NCBI RefSeq assembly: GCF_913057115.1
Contig: NZ_CAJXNN010000017.1
Location: 1-64,000 of the forward strand
Direction: 5' to 3'
From: an uncultured Roseovarius sp.
Lineage (GTDB): Bacteria; Pseudomonadota; Alphaproteobacteria; Rhodobacterales; Rhodobacteraceae
DNA: 64,000 nt
The notes under the pieces were generated by a model. The model had not been told where the DNA came from, did not search any database, and worked only from the letters and a program-made list of their open reading frames with translations. Position numbers and translations under genes: made by a program. This document shows positions 51,115 through 59,516 of the stretch, one piece after another; within the stretch, counting starts at the first letter, position 1; each line of letters starts with the position of its first letter.

Positions 51115-51897
51115 TCAGCTTTCCGCAGGGGCTTCAGTCGCGGCCTCTTCGGCGGCTTCCTCGGCAGGCGCTTCCGCCATCGCGCCGACGTCGACACCAG
51201 CAGCGCCAAGTTGCGCGGCGGTCCCGTCCAGCGCGGCACGGCTCACCAGATCGCAGTAAAGCGAGATGGCGCGCGCGGCGTCGTCGTTGCCGGGGATGAT
51301 ATAGTCGATGCCATCGGGCGAGCAGTTGGTGTCAACCACGGCGACAACCGGGATGCCCAGCTTGTTGGCTTCAGCCACAGCCAGAGCCTCTTTCTTGACG
51401 TCGATCACGAACAGCATGTCCGGCACGCCACCCATCTCGCGGATACCGCCAAGGCTGGCTTGCAGTTTCTCTTGGTCACGCTCGATGCCCAGACGCTCTT
51501 TCTTGGTCAGACCCTCACCACCTGCGGCCAGGATCTCGTCGATCTCGTTCAGGCGCTTGATCGACTGCGAAACGGTTTTCCAGTTGGTCAGCGTACCGCC
51601 CAGCCAGCGGTGGTTCATGTAGTATTGCGCGCATTTCTCGGCGGCTTCGGCGACCGGGCCGCTGGCCTGCCGCTTGGTGCCGACAAACAAAAGGCGGCCA
51701 CCCTTGGCAACACATTCCCGCACGGCATTCAGCGCCGCGTCCATCATCGGGACGGTCTGCGTCAGGTCGACAATGTGGATGCCGTTGCGCGCACCATAAA
51801 TGAACTCGCCCATACGGGGGTTCCAGCGCTGCGTTTGGTGACCAAAGTGAACGCCAGCTTCCAACAGCTGACGCATGGAGAATTCGGGAAGACCCAT
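51115..51897 (-). CDS. rpsB: 30S ribosomal protein S2
   Basis: [48 protein letters not shown]. Confidence 0.97.
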   Translation of the reverse strand: MGLPEFSMRQLLEAGVHFGHQTQRWNPRMGEFIYGARNGIHIVDLTQTVPMMDAALNAVRECVAKGGRLLFVGTKRQASGPVAEAAEKCAQYYMNHRWLGGTLTNWKTVSQSIKRLNEIDEILAAGGEGLTKKERLGIERDQEKLQASLGGIREMGGVPDMLFVIDVKKEALAVAEANKLGIPVVAVVDTNCSPDGIDYIIPGNDDAARAISLYCDLVSRAALDGTAAQLGAAGVDVGAMAEAPAEEAAEEAATEAPAES

Positions 51898-52122
51898 GTC
51901 GTTTTCCTTTTCCGGTTTTCGCCTCGGCACGGGGTGAGAAGCGGATGCTTCAACCGGTGGACCGCCGGGGATGTCTCCCCCGATCAGCCCGCCCATACCT
52001 GCGGATTGAATGCCGCGCGTATAGACCTATTCCCCGCCCCGCGCAACCCCCCTGCCCTTGAGGGCTTCATAAGGCCAAATGCGGGGTGCGTGCCGCATGA
52101 CCACCCCTACCAGAATTTCCCT

Positions 52123-52761
52123 CTAGAGCCCCAAAAGACCAGACACCTCCTTTGCCAGCGCGCGCACTTCATCCGTCGCCGCCGCCGACCGCTTCGCTTC
52201 CATCACCCCCAGACCGCGCCCCAAGGCTTCGGCATAGACCACCCGATTGGCCAGCGTCGCCTGCAAGGGCTTGGCCTCAAGGCCGGCCACCGATTTTGCC
52301 ACATCCTCGCCAACCCGCGTGCCGGTGCGTGTCCGGTTCATGACAATATGCGTCGGTGTCCCAACCCGGTCCGCCAAGTCCAAAACATCATGGGTGGCCC
52401 AGACATCCGCCTGACTGGCGGATACAGGGATCAGCACCAAATCCGCCTCGCGCAAGACCTGCCGTATATCGCTATCGGCCTTGGGCGGCGTATCGACCAA
52501 AATGACATCGGCCACATCCCCCACCCCTCTGAGGGCGCGCGAAATGCCATAGGCCGTCGCGGTCGCAAAGCGCAGGTTGTCATCCTCTCCCAAAGCCTCT
52601 TCACGAATATCCAGCCATTTGCCAAGACTGCCTTGCGGGTCAGTGTCCAAGAGACCAACGCGCTTGCCCTCCGCCAGATACGCGATTGCCAAATTGGACA
52701 CGAGCGTCGTCTTCCCCGCGCCACCTTTCTGTTGCGCCACGCAGATGATTTGACTGCTCAT
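52123..52761 (-). CDS. ParA-family ATPase (orphan, no adjacent parB)
   Basis: IICVAQQKGGAGKTTLVSNLAIAYLAEGKRVGLLDTDPQGSLGKWLD; deviant Walker A KGGAGKTT. Confidence 0.92.
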   Translation of the reverse strand: MSSQIICVAQQKGGAGKTTLVSNLAIAYLAEGKRVGLLDTDPQGSLGKWLDIREEALGEDDNLRFATATAYGISRALRGVGDVADVILVDTPPKADSDIRQVLREADLVLIPVSASQADVWATHDVLDLADRVGTPTHIVMNRTRTGTRVGEDVAKSVAGLEAKPLQATLANRVVYAEALGRGLGVMEAKRSAAATDEVRALAKEVSGLLGL

Positions 52762-52939
52762 GTTTCGATCCTCCAGATACCATTCTGCAGTGCAGCATAT
52801 ATTGTCTGGGGCATAAAGGCGATAGCTCCGTCGGAGTGTGACTTAAAGGCGAACCCGCCGTGGCTCTATCTGACGCAGTTGATGCGACCTCGCCGCTTTT
52901 CGCCGCAAGCCGGTTACCTGCTCCATCCACGTCCACCAA

Positions 52940-52970
52940 CGTACGAAACACCCGTACAAAACGTACGAAA
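52940..52970. repeat. CGTACGA repeat cluster upstream of orphan parA
   Basis: CGTACGAAACACCCGTACAAAACGTACGAAA; 18 bp CGTACAAAACGTACGAAA identical to 4033-4050. Confidence 0.9.
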
Positions 52971-53010
52971 GTGGCCGCGCGGCGTGTTAACCTTGCGGTA
53001 TTCGGGAAGA

Positions 53011-53042
53011 AATACCGACGCAATACCGACGTTTTACCGATG
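53011..53042. repeat. Three 11-bp phased direct repeats upstream of orphan parA / psuG
   Basis: AATACCGACG (53011-53020), AATACCGACG (53022-53031), TTTACCGATG (53033-53042). Confidence 0.75.
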
Positions 53043-53118
53043 TGATGCAGACTGGGGTTTTTCCTGTTAATCAAGGGCTTAGTGCCGATTCGCGCCTCAT
53101 TCGCAAAAGGACACCGCC

Positions 53119-54039
53119 GTGACCCGCATCTTCACACCCAGCCCTGAGGTGCAAGAGGCCCTCACCCATGACCGCCCCGTGGTGGCGCTGGAATCCACCA
53201 TCATCACCCATGGCATGCCCTATCCCGACAACCTCCAAACCGCGCAACAGGTCGAAGAAGATGTACGCCAAGCCGGGGCGATACCGGCGACAATCGCCGT
53301 GATAGACGGTGATCTGCGCATAGGGCTTGAAGCCCAAACCCTTGAAAAACTGGCCAAATCCAAAAGCGCCGCCAAGCTCTCGCGCGCCGATCTGGCGGTG
53401 TGCATGGCCCGGGGCGGCACCGGCTCCACCACCGTATCCGCCACCATGATTGCCGCCCATCTGGCCGGTATCAAGGTCTTCGCCACCGGCGGCATCGGCG
53501 GTGTGCATCAAGGGGCCGAGCAAACCTTCGACATCTCCGCCGACCTGCAAGAACTGGCGCAAACCCCCGTCACCGTGGTCTGCGCCGGGGCCAAGGCCAT
53601 TCTGGACCTGCCCAAGACCTTGGAAACATTGGAAACTCTGGGCGTGCCTGTTATCGCCTATGGCCAAGATGCCCTGCCCGCCTTCTGGTCGCGTGACAGC
53701 GGCTTGCCCGCGCCTCTTCGCCTTGATGATCCGGCGCAGATCGCCAAGGCACAGCTCATGCGCGCGCACCTCGGTCTGCCCGGTGGTCAGCTTGTCGCTA
53801 ACCCGATCCCGCCGCGCGATGAAATACACTCCAGAATTCTTGCGCCACTGATTGCGCAGGCCCAATCCGAAGCCGCCGCGCAAGGTCTCAGCGGCAAGAG
53901 TGTGACCCCTTTCCTCCTGCAAAGGCTTTTCGAGCTAACCAATGGCCAATCCCTCACGGCAAATATCGCGCTTATCCGCAACAATGCCCGCCTCGCCGCC
54001 GGGATCGCCATGGAATTGACCGCCCAAAGCCCGGCCTGA
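53119..54039 (+). CDS. psuG: Pseudouridine-5'-phosphate glycosidase
   Basis: RPVVALESTIITHGMPYPDNLQTAQQVEEDVR...FATGGIGGVHQGAEQTFDISADLQEL. Confidence 0.95.
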   Translation: MTRIFTPSPEVQEALTHDRPVVALESTIITHGMPYPDNLQTAQQVEEDVRQAGAIPATIAVIDGDLRIGLEAQTLEKLAKSKSAAKLSRADLAVCMARGGTGSTTVSATMIAAHLAGIKVFATGGIGGVHQGAEQTFDISADLQELAQTPVTVVCAGAKAILDLPKTLETLETLGVPVIAYGQDALPAFWSRDSGLPAPLRLDDPAQIAKAQLMRAHLGLPGGQLVANPIPPRDEIHSRILAPLIAQAQSEAAAQGLSGKSVTPFLLQRLFELTNGQSLTANIALIRNNARLAAGIAMELTAQSPA

Positions 54040-54163
54040 CCCATCCCGATTGCATATTTTACAAGCAAAAGCCCCATTATTTCGCGGCGGGTGACCTCGG
54101 CCCATTGTGACCTTCCGCGTTTCTGCTTAGATACGCCTGAAATTCACAGGCTCGTATCGCCCC

Positions 54164-54865
54164 ATGAACACCCCATTCGACGAAGAACCACAGCACACCC
54201 GCAAACCCGGCATGTTGGCCGGCCTACGCGCCAGCTTCCTGACAGGGATTGTCGTCATCGCTCCGGTGGCGCTGACCGTATGGTTCGTCTGGGCGCTCAT
54301 GGGCTGGGTCGACAGCGTGGTTTTGCCGCTGATTCCCTCCAGCTTCCGCCCGGAGCATTATATCGGCATTAACCTTCGCGGCGTAGGCGTGATCATCTTT
54401 CTGGTGTTCACCATTGTCGTGGGTTGGATCGCCAAGGGCCTGATCGGCAAATCGCTGATTCTTTTCGCGGAATCGCTGGTGGACCGCATGCCGGTCGTTC
54501 GCTCGATCTATTCGGGCGTCAAACAAATCGCCGAAACGGTCTTCGCGCAAAGCGAACGCAGTTTCGAAAAGGCCTGCCTGATCCAGTATCCACGCAAGGA
54601 TATCTGGGCCATCGGCTTCATTTCCACCTCCGCCAGAGGCGAGGTGAATGCAAAGGCCGAATCCGGTTCGGACCTTCTGAGTGTCTTCGTGCCGACCACG
54701 CCAAACCCAACCAGCGGCTTTTTGTTGTTCTTTCCCAAGGAAGATGTGATCGAACTGGACATGAGTGTCGAAGATGCCGCCAAGCTGGTGATCTCGGCCG
54801 GGCTCGTCTACCCCGGCCAGGTAGACCCAAACGACCCGCGCCTGAAATCCAAGGGTAAAGGCTAA
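54164..54865 (+). CDS. DUF502 family membrane protein
   Basis: LRASFLTGIVVIAPVALTVWFVWALMGWVDSVV...DRMPVVRSIYSGVKQIAETVFAQ. Confidence 0.9.
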   Translation: MNTPFDEEPQHTRKPGMLAGLRASFLTGIVVIAPVALTVWFVWALMGWVDSVVLPLIPSSFRPEHYIGINLRGVGVIIFLVFTIVVGWIAKGLIGKSLILFAESLVDRMPVVRSIYSGVKQIAETVFAQSERSFEKACLIQYPRKDIWAIGFISTSARGEVNAKAESGSDLLSVFVPTTPNPTSGFLLFFPKEDVIELDMSVEDAAKLVISAGLVYPGQVDPNDPRLKSKGKG

Positions 54866-54877
54866 CAAAATCTCAAT

Positions 54878-54891
54878 TTGAGATAGATCAA
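54878..54891 (+). promoter_or_regulatory. FNR/DNR-type box upstream of octaheme cytochrome operon
   Basis: TTGAGATAGATCAA (consensus TTGAT-N4-ATCAA, one mismatch), about 73 bp upstream of ATG. Confidence 0.65.
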
Positions 54892-54901
54892 TGCGGCCCG
54901 C

Positions 54902-54937
54902 ATGGAATCACATTCCATTTTAAATATGTGATTCCAT
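54902..54937. promoter_or_regulatory. Perfect 12-bp inverted repeat in octaheme cytochrome leader
   Basis: ATGGAATCACAT-N12-ATGTGATTCCAT. Confidence 0.8.
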
Positions 54938-54957
54938 TTGCCTAGCGGGGTGCGCCC

Positions 54958-56577
54958 ATGATCAGAGCGATTGTTTTTATAGGGCTCACGTCCCTCGCCT
55001 CCCCTGTTTTCGCCCAAGACACCGCCCCCGGAGTCCCCGGCTCGGGCAGCACCGCAGACCATTCCAAATTCGAAGTCCTGCAAAAGGAATTCTCTTCCGG
55101 TCCCGAGGTGACCAAGGCCTGCCTGTCATGCCACACCGAAGCCGATGACCAAGTCATGCATTCCATCCATTTCAAATGGGAATTCGAGCATCCGGAAACC
55201 GGGCAGAGTTTAGGAAAACGCAACGTCATCAATGCCTTCTGCGGTGCCGTCGCCGGGAATGAGCCGCGCTGCACCTCCTGTCATGCGGGCTACGGCTGGG
55301 AGGATATGCAGCAATCCTCTGCACAGGCGCAGGCCACCCCGGATTGCCTTGTCTGCCACGACACATCGGGACAATACACCAAAACCGCCACCGGCGCGGG
55401 CCACCCGCCGCTTGATCCGGTGCCGCCCAATTCGAAAACCATCACAGGTGCCAAATCATGGCCCGTCGACCTTGGCAAAGCCGCGCGCAGCGTCGGAGAG
55501 CCGACCCGTGCCAACTGTGGCAACTGCCATTTCTACGGCGGCGGCGGCGATAACGTGAAGCACGGTGATCTGTCCTCGGCCCTCTATAATCCTGCCCGCG
55601 CCGTCGATGTCCACATGTCCCCCGAGGGCGAGGATTTCACCTGCTCCACCTGCCATGTCAGCGACCAACACGACTGGGCCGGTTCGCGTTACCTCATGCA
55701 GGCCAGTGATCCGCATGGGCAGGGCAAACCCGGCGCGGCCCGAAATGCCGCCACCTGCGAAAGCTGCCACGGCAACGCCCCGCATGAGGCCAACCTCAAA
55801 GGCCTCAAACTCAACGATCATACCGATACACTGGCTTGCCAAACCTGCCACATCCCCGAATTCGCCCGTGGCGGCGTGGCCACCAAAACCGTCTGGGATT
55901 GGTCCACCGCGGGCAAGCTGGATGAAGACGGCAATGCCATGGCCATCTCGGACTACCTCGAATCCGATGGCGACCACCGCCATACCTACATGTCCACCAA
56001 GGGCGATTTCGAATGGGGCGAGGACGTCCCACCCGTATACGCCTGGTTCAACGGCGTGGTCGAATACACCACCGGCGACCGCAAGATCGACCCGACCCAA
56101 ACCGTTGAGATCAACCCCATCCACGGCCGCCCCGACGCCGCCGACAGCCGTATCTGGCCCTTCAAACGCATGGAAGGCCGCCAAGCCTATGACAGCGTGA
56201 TGAACGAACTGGTCTACACCCACGTCTGGGGCCCCGACACCGATACCGCGCTTTGGACCAACTTCGATTGGGCCAAGGCGATCAAGGCGGGCATGGAGGC
56301 GGCGAGCGAAGACTATTCCGGCGAATATGACTTCGTGGATACCTACATGTATTGGCCCATCACCCACATGGTTGCCCCTGCCGAAGACGCGCTCGATTGC
56401 GCCACCTGCCACGCCAAGGATGGCCGCATGTCCGGCATCACCGGCGTCAACATGCCCGGAACCACCCCCTTCAATGCCGCTGGTCTTCTCGGCCTCGCCA
56501 TGGTCATCGCCGCCCTCGCCGGTGTCGTGATCCATGCCCTGATCCGCATCACTCGCAAAGGAGGCTCCCATGGCTGA
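54958..56577 (+). CDS. Octaheme c-type cytochrome, tetrathionate-reductase (OTR) family
   Basis: Signal peptide plus eight CXXCH motifs (CLSCH, CTSCH, CLVCH, CGNCH, CSTCH, CESCH, CQTCH, CATCH). Confidence 0.88.
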   Translation: MIRAIVFIGLTSLASPVFAQDTAPGVPGSGSTADHSKFEVLQKEFSSGPEVTKACLSCHTEADDQVMHSIHFKWEFEHPETGQSLGKRNVINAFCGAVAGNEPRCTSCHAGYGWEDMQQSSAQAQATPDCLVCHDTSGQYTKTATGAGHPPLDPVPPNSKTITGAKSWPVDLGKAARSVGEPTRANCGNCHFYGGGGDNVKHGDLSSALYNPARAVDVHMSPEGEDFTCSTCHVSDQHDWAGSRYLMQASDPHGQGKPGAARNAATCESCHGNAPHEANLKGLKLNDHTDTLACQTCHIPEFARGGVATKTVWDWSTAGKLDEDGNAMAISDYLESDGDHRHTYMSTKGDFEWGEDVPPVYAWFNGVVEYTTGDRKIDPTQTVEINPIHGRPDAADSRIWPFKRMEGRQAYDSVMNELVYTHVWGPDTDTALWTNFDWAKAIKAGMEAASEDYSGEYDFVDTYMYWPITHMVAPAEDALDCATCHAKDGRMSGITGVNMPGTTPFNAAGLLGLAMVIAALAGVVIHALIRITRKGGSHG

Positions 56578-57232
56578 GCGTTTCGTCAAGGTCTACCCCC
56601 GCTTTGAACGCTTCTGGCACTGGTCGCAAATGGCGCTGATCATGGTGCTGCTCTTTACCGGGCTGGCCCTGAATGGCCTGCATGGGCTGATCCCCTTTGG
56701 TCCGGCCACCATGCTGCATATCATCGCCGCGCTGGCCCTGATCGTGCTCTGGGTTTTCGCGATCTTTTGGCACCTGACCACCGGCACGTGGAAACACTAC
56801 GTCCCCACCCGCAAAGGCCTCCTGCGCGTCGCCAAGTTCTATGTCTGGGATATCTTCAAGGGTGATCCCCACCCCTACCGCAAGGCCTATTGGCGCAAAC
56901 ATAATCCACTACAGGCGGTGACTTATCTGGCTCTCAAGGTCCTGCTTTTCCCCGCCATCTGGATCACCGGCCTGCTCGCCCTCGGCTGGAACTTTTGGGA
57001 GGATATCCCCAACGCCCCAATGCTGGGCGCGCTGGTCTCCAATATCCATCTGCTGGCCGCCTATGCCATCGCCGCCTTCGTCATCGCCCATGTCTACCTT
57101 CTGACCGTGGGCCACTCCTTCCGCGAGCACGTGAAACCGATGATCACCGGCTTCGACAAGATCGACCTCACGCCTGCGGAAGAGGCCTATCTCGAAGCCG
57201 ACGAACCCGGCCGCCTCAAACCCAAGGGGTAA
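56570..57232 (+). CDS. Cytochrome b/b6-domain membrane protein, electron-transfer partner
   Basis: YPRFERFWHWSQMALIMVLLFTGLALNGLHGLIPFG; four TM-like segments with His residues; overlaps OTR stop. Confidence 0.88.
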   Translation: MAERFVKVYPRFERFWHWSQMALIMVLLFTGLALNGLHGLIPFGPATMLHIIAALALIVLWVFAIFWHLTTGTWKHYVPTRKGLLRVAKFYVWDIFKGDPHPYRKAYWRKHNPLQAVTYLALKVLLFPAIWITGLLALGWNFWEDIPNAPMLGALVSNIHLLAAYAIAAFVIAHVYLLTVGHSFREHVKPMITGFDKIDLTPAEEAYLEADEPGRLKPKG

Positions 57233-57332
57233 AGCCTTTCCAGTCATTGTTGCATCACCAATACCCTGCCAGGCCTACGGCCTTCTCGGGACATTGGCGA
57301 TGCAGTTTGAGTCAAGGTGAACTGGAAACGCT
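57233..57332. repeat. 100-bp nested inverted-repeat element between convergent stop codons
   Basis: Outer arms AGCCTTTCCAGT/ACTGGAAACGCT, middle arms TGCATCACCAAT/ATTGGCGATGCA, tip AGGCC-TAC-GGCCT. Confidence 0.75.
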
Positions 57333-58355
57333 CTAACCATACATCGCGGCCATATCCACGGTGCTGCCCTGCCCCAGATCGTCCCTGTGCGCCGCAAGAA
57401 ACCGCTCCGTTGCCGCATAGCCCGCATCATGCAACCGATGCAGAGTCACCGGCGACGGAACCAGCTTGGTCGCCACCGACAACTCCCGCATCAGCGCGTC
57501 ATCGGCAATCATATGCACATAAAGCCGCTTCATTGTGCCTTGGTTCAGCGCGCCATCGTCCAACAAACGTTGCACGAAATGAATCGCCCGCAACTCCCGT
57601 AACAGCGAGGAGTTGAAACTGATCTCGTTGATCCGGTTCTGAATGTCCTGCGGGCTTCTCGGCACCTCCTCGCGTTCCAGCGGGTTGATATGCACGATCA
57701 AAATGTCGCTCGGCAAATCCCCCTCGAACAGCGGAAAAAGCGCCGGGTTGCCGGTATATCCGCCGTCCCAATAATGCGCGCCCTCGATCTCCACCGCCTT
57801 GAACAATGTCGGCAAACAGGCCGAGGCCAAAAGCGCCTCGGTCGAAATCTCCGCCCCACGAAACACCTTGATCTTGCCGGTATGCACATTGGTGGCACCC
57901 ACGAAAAATGCAGGGCCGTCCTCGGCACAAACCGTGTCATAATGAAATTGCTCCACGATACGCGTCAGCGGATTGGCATAAAACGGCCCATAGGCATAGG
58001 GGCTCACCACCCGGCTCATGGCATCAGCGAAAAGATAGGGCGGTGACAATTCCAGCGCGCCGCTAAAGGCCTCCGGCTGCGGCATGACCCCCGCCATCCA
58101 GGCGGGCATCCGCATATCCTGCACCGCGCCCATCTGCTCCCACAACCACTCCAGGTTGGCCCGCGCTCCGTCGCGCCCGCCTTCCAGCAAGCCGGATTTC
58201 ACCGCTGCCCCGTTCAAGGCCCCGGCCGATGTCCCCGAAATCCCGGCAATCTCGATGCCCTCATCTTCCAAAAGACGATCCAGAACACCCCAGGTAAAGG
58301 CGCCATGCGCGCCGCCACCCTGAAGCGCCAGGTTGATCCGCTTCACATTAGACAC
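57333..58355 (-). CDS. Patatin-like phospholipase family protein
   Basis: NLALQGGGAHGAFTWGVLDRLLEDEGIEIAGISGTSAGALNGA (GXSXG). Confidence 0.95.
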   Translation of the reverse strand: MSNVKRINLALQGGGAHGAFTWGVLDRLLEDEGIEIAGISGTSAGALNGAAVKSGLLEGGRDGARANLEWLWEQMGAVQDMRMPAWMAGVMPQPEAFSGALELSPPYLFADAMSRVVSPYAYGPFYANPLTRIVEQFHYDTVCAEDGPAFFVGATNVHTGKIKVFRGAEISTEALLASACLPTLFKAVEIEGAHYWDGGYTGNPALFPLFEGDLPSDILIVHINPLEREEVPRSPQDIQNRINEISFNSSLLRELRAIHFVQRLLDDGALNQGTMKRLYVHMIADDALMRELSVATKLVPSPVTLHRLHDAGYAATERFLAAHRDDLGQGSTVDMAAMYG

Positions 58356-58447
58356 GTGACCCTCATCTTCTTCTGTTCATAAATATCCCGGGGGTCCGGG
58401 GGCAGCGCCCCCGGCCGGTCGGATCGCGTCAGCGATCCGAGACATCC

Positions 58448-59221
58448 TCACATCGCGGTCCAGCCGCCATCGACACTGATCGTGGTACCCGTCACCTGCG
58501 CCGCCGCATCCGAGCACAGGTAAAGCGCGGTGCCGCCCAATTGTTCGACCGTGGCAAATTCCTTCGACGGTTGCCGCTTGAGCATGACATCCTTGATCAC
58601 ATCCTCGCGGCTCATGTCGTATTCTTTCATCGTATCGGGAATCTGCGCTTCCACCAGCGGCGTCAGGACATACCCGGGGCAGATCGCATTGGCGGTAATC
58701 GGCTCCTGCGCGGTCTCAAGGGCGGTGACCTTGGTCAGGCCGACAACCCCGTGCTTGGCCGCCACATAGGCCGATTTGAAGGGGCTGGCGCGCAACCCGT
58801 GGGCACTGGCGACATTGATCACCCGGCCCCAGCCCGCCTTGCGCATCATCGGCAGCGCGGCGGCAGTCGTGTGAAAGGCCGAACTCATGTTAATGGCAAT
58901 GATGGCATCCCATTTGTCGACTGGAAATTCCTCGATCCCGGCGACATGTTGGATACCGGCGTTGTTGACCAGAATATCGCAGGCCCCCGCCTGTTCGATC
59001 AGGGCGCGGCACTCGTCAGGCTTGGACATATCCGCCTTGATGTAACGCGCCTCGACCCCGTGCTCCTTGCCAATCCGCTCGGCGAGGGCGTGATCCTCGT
59101 CGCTATCGGTGAAGGAATTCAGAACCACCTTGGCCCCGGCCTTGGCCAATTCCTCGGCGATGCCCAGCCCGATACCCGAGTTCGATCCGGTGATAATCGC
59201 TGTCTTGCCTGTGACGCTCAT
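58448..59221 (-). CDS. bdhA: 3-hydroxybutyrate dehydrogenase
   Basis: MSVTGKTAIITGSNSGIGLGIAEELAKAGAKVVLNSF...NNAGIQHVAGIEEFPVDKWDAIIAINMSSAFH. Confidence 0.92.
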   Translation of the reverse strand: MSVTGKTAIITGSNSGIGLGIAEELAKAGAKVVLNSFTDSDEDHALAERIGKEHGVEARYIKADMSKPDECRALIEQAGACDILVNNAGIQHVAGIEEFPVDKWDAIIAINMSSAFHTTAAALPMMRKAGWGRVINVASAHGLRASPFKSAYVAAKHGVVGLTKVTALETAQEPITANAICPGYVLTPLVEAQIPDTMKEYDMSREDVIKDVMLKRQPSKEFATVEQLGGTALYLCSDAAAQVTGTTISVDGGWTAM

Positions 59222-59322
59222 GTCGTGTCTCCCGTTGCTTTGCGATTGCAGCATAAATGCCGCGCCCGCGAATTGCACCGGGAAAGACAGGTTCCTTTTG
59301 CCCCTGCCCTCTGATTGTGAGA

Positions 59323-59354
59323 ACAAAAAAAAACGCCGGCACGAAGCCGGCGTT
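59323..59354 (-). terminator. Rho-independent terminator on minus strand upstream of bdhA
   Basis: GC-rich 9-bp stem with 5-nt loop followed by a run of T on the minus strand. Confidence 0.9.
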
Positions 59355-59401
59355 AAGTTATTGAGGCAGGTTTCATACAGGCAAGAAACCTATCGAGCAG
59401 T
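59325..59401 (-). ncRNA. Candidate trans-acting sRNA
   Basis: Minus strand: TTGGAT-N17-TATAAA promoter, AGGTTTC/GAAACCT hairpin, AACGCCGGC-TTCGT-GCCGGCGTTTTTTTTT terminator; no ORF. Confidence 0.65.
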
Positions 59402-59516
59402 GCACTCTTTATAAGCAATCTGACGCCATGATCCAAGCTAAAAGTTTGAAAAGGCAAGAATCCCTGTCTACGGTCCTGCCCCAAGCATATAAAGGCCCCG
59501 GGGGATTGTTGCCAAA

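Noticed and set aside
51052-53070. 672-aa + strand ORF
   Set aside because: Antisense to rpsB and the orphan parA and spans their intergenic regions; composition typical of a shadow ORF in GC-rich DNA
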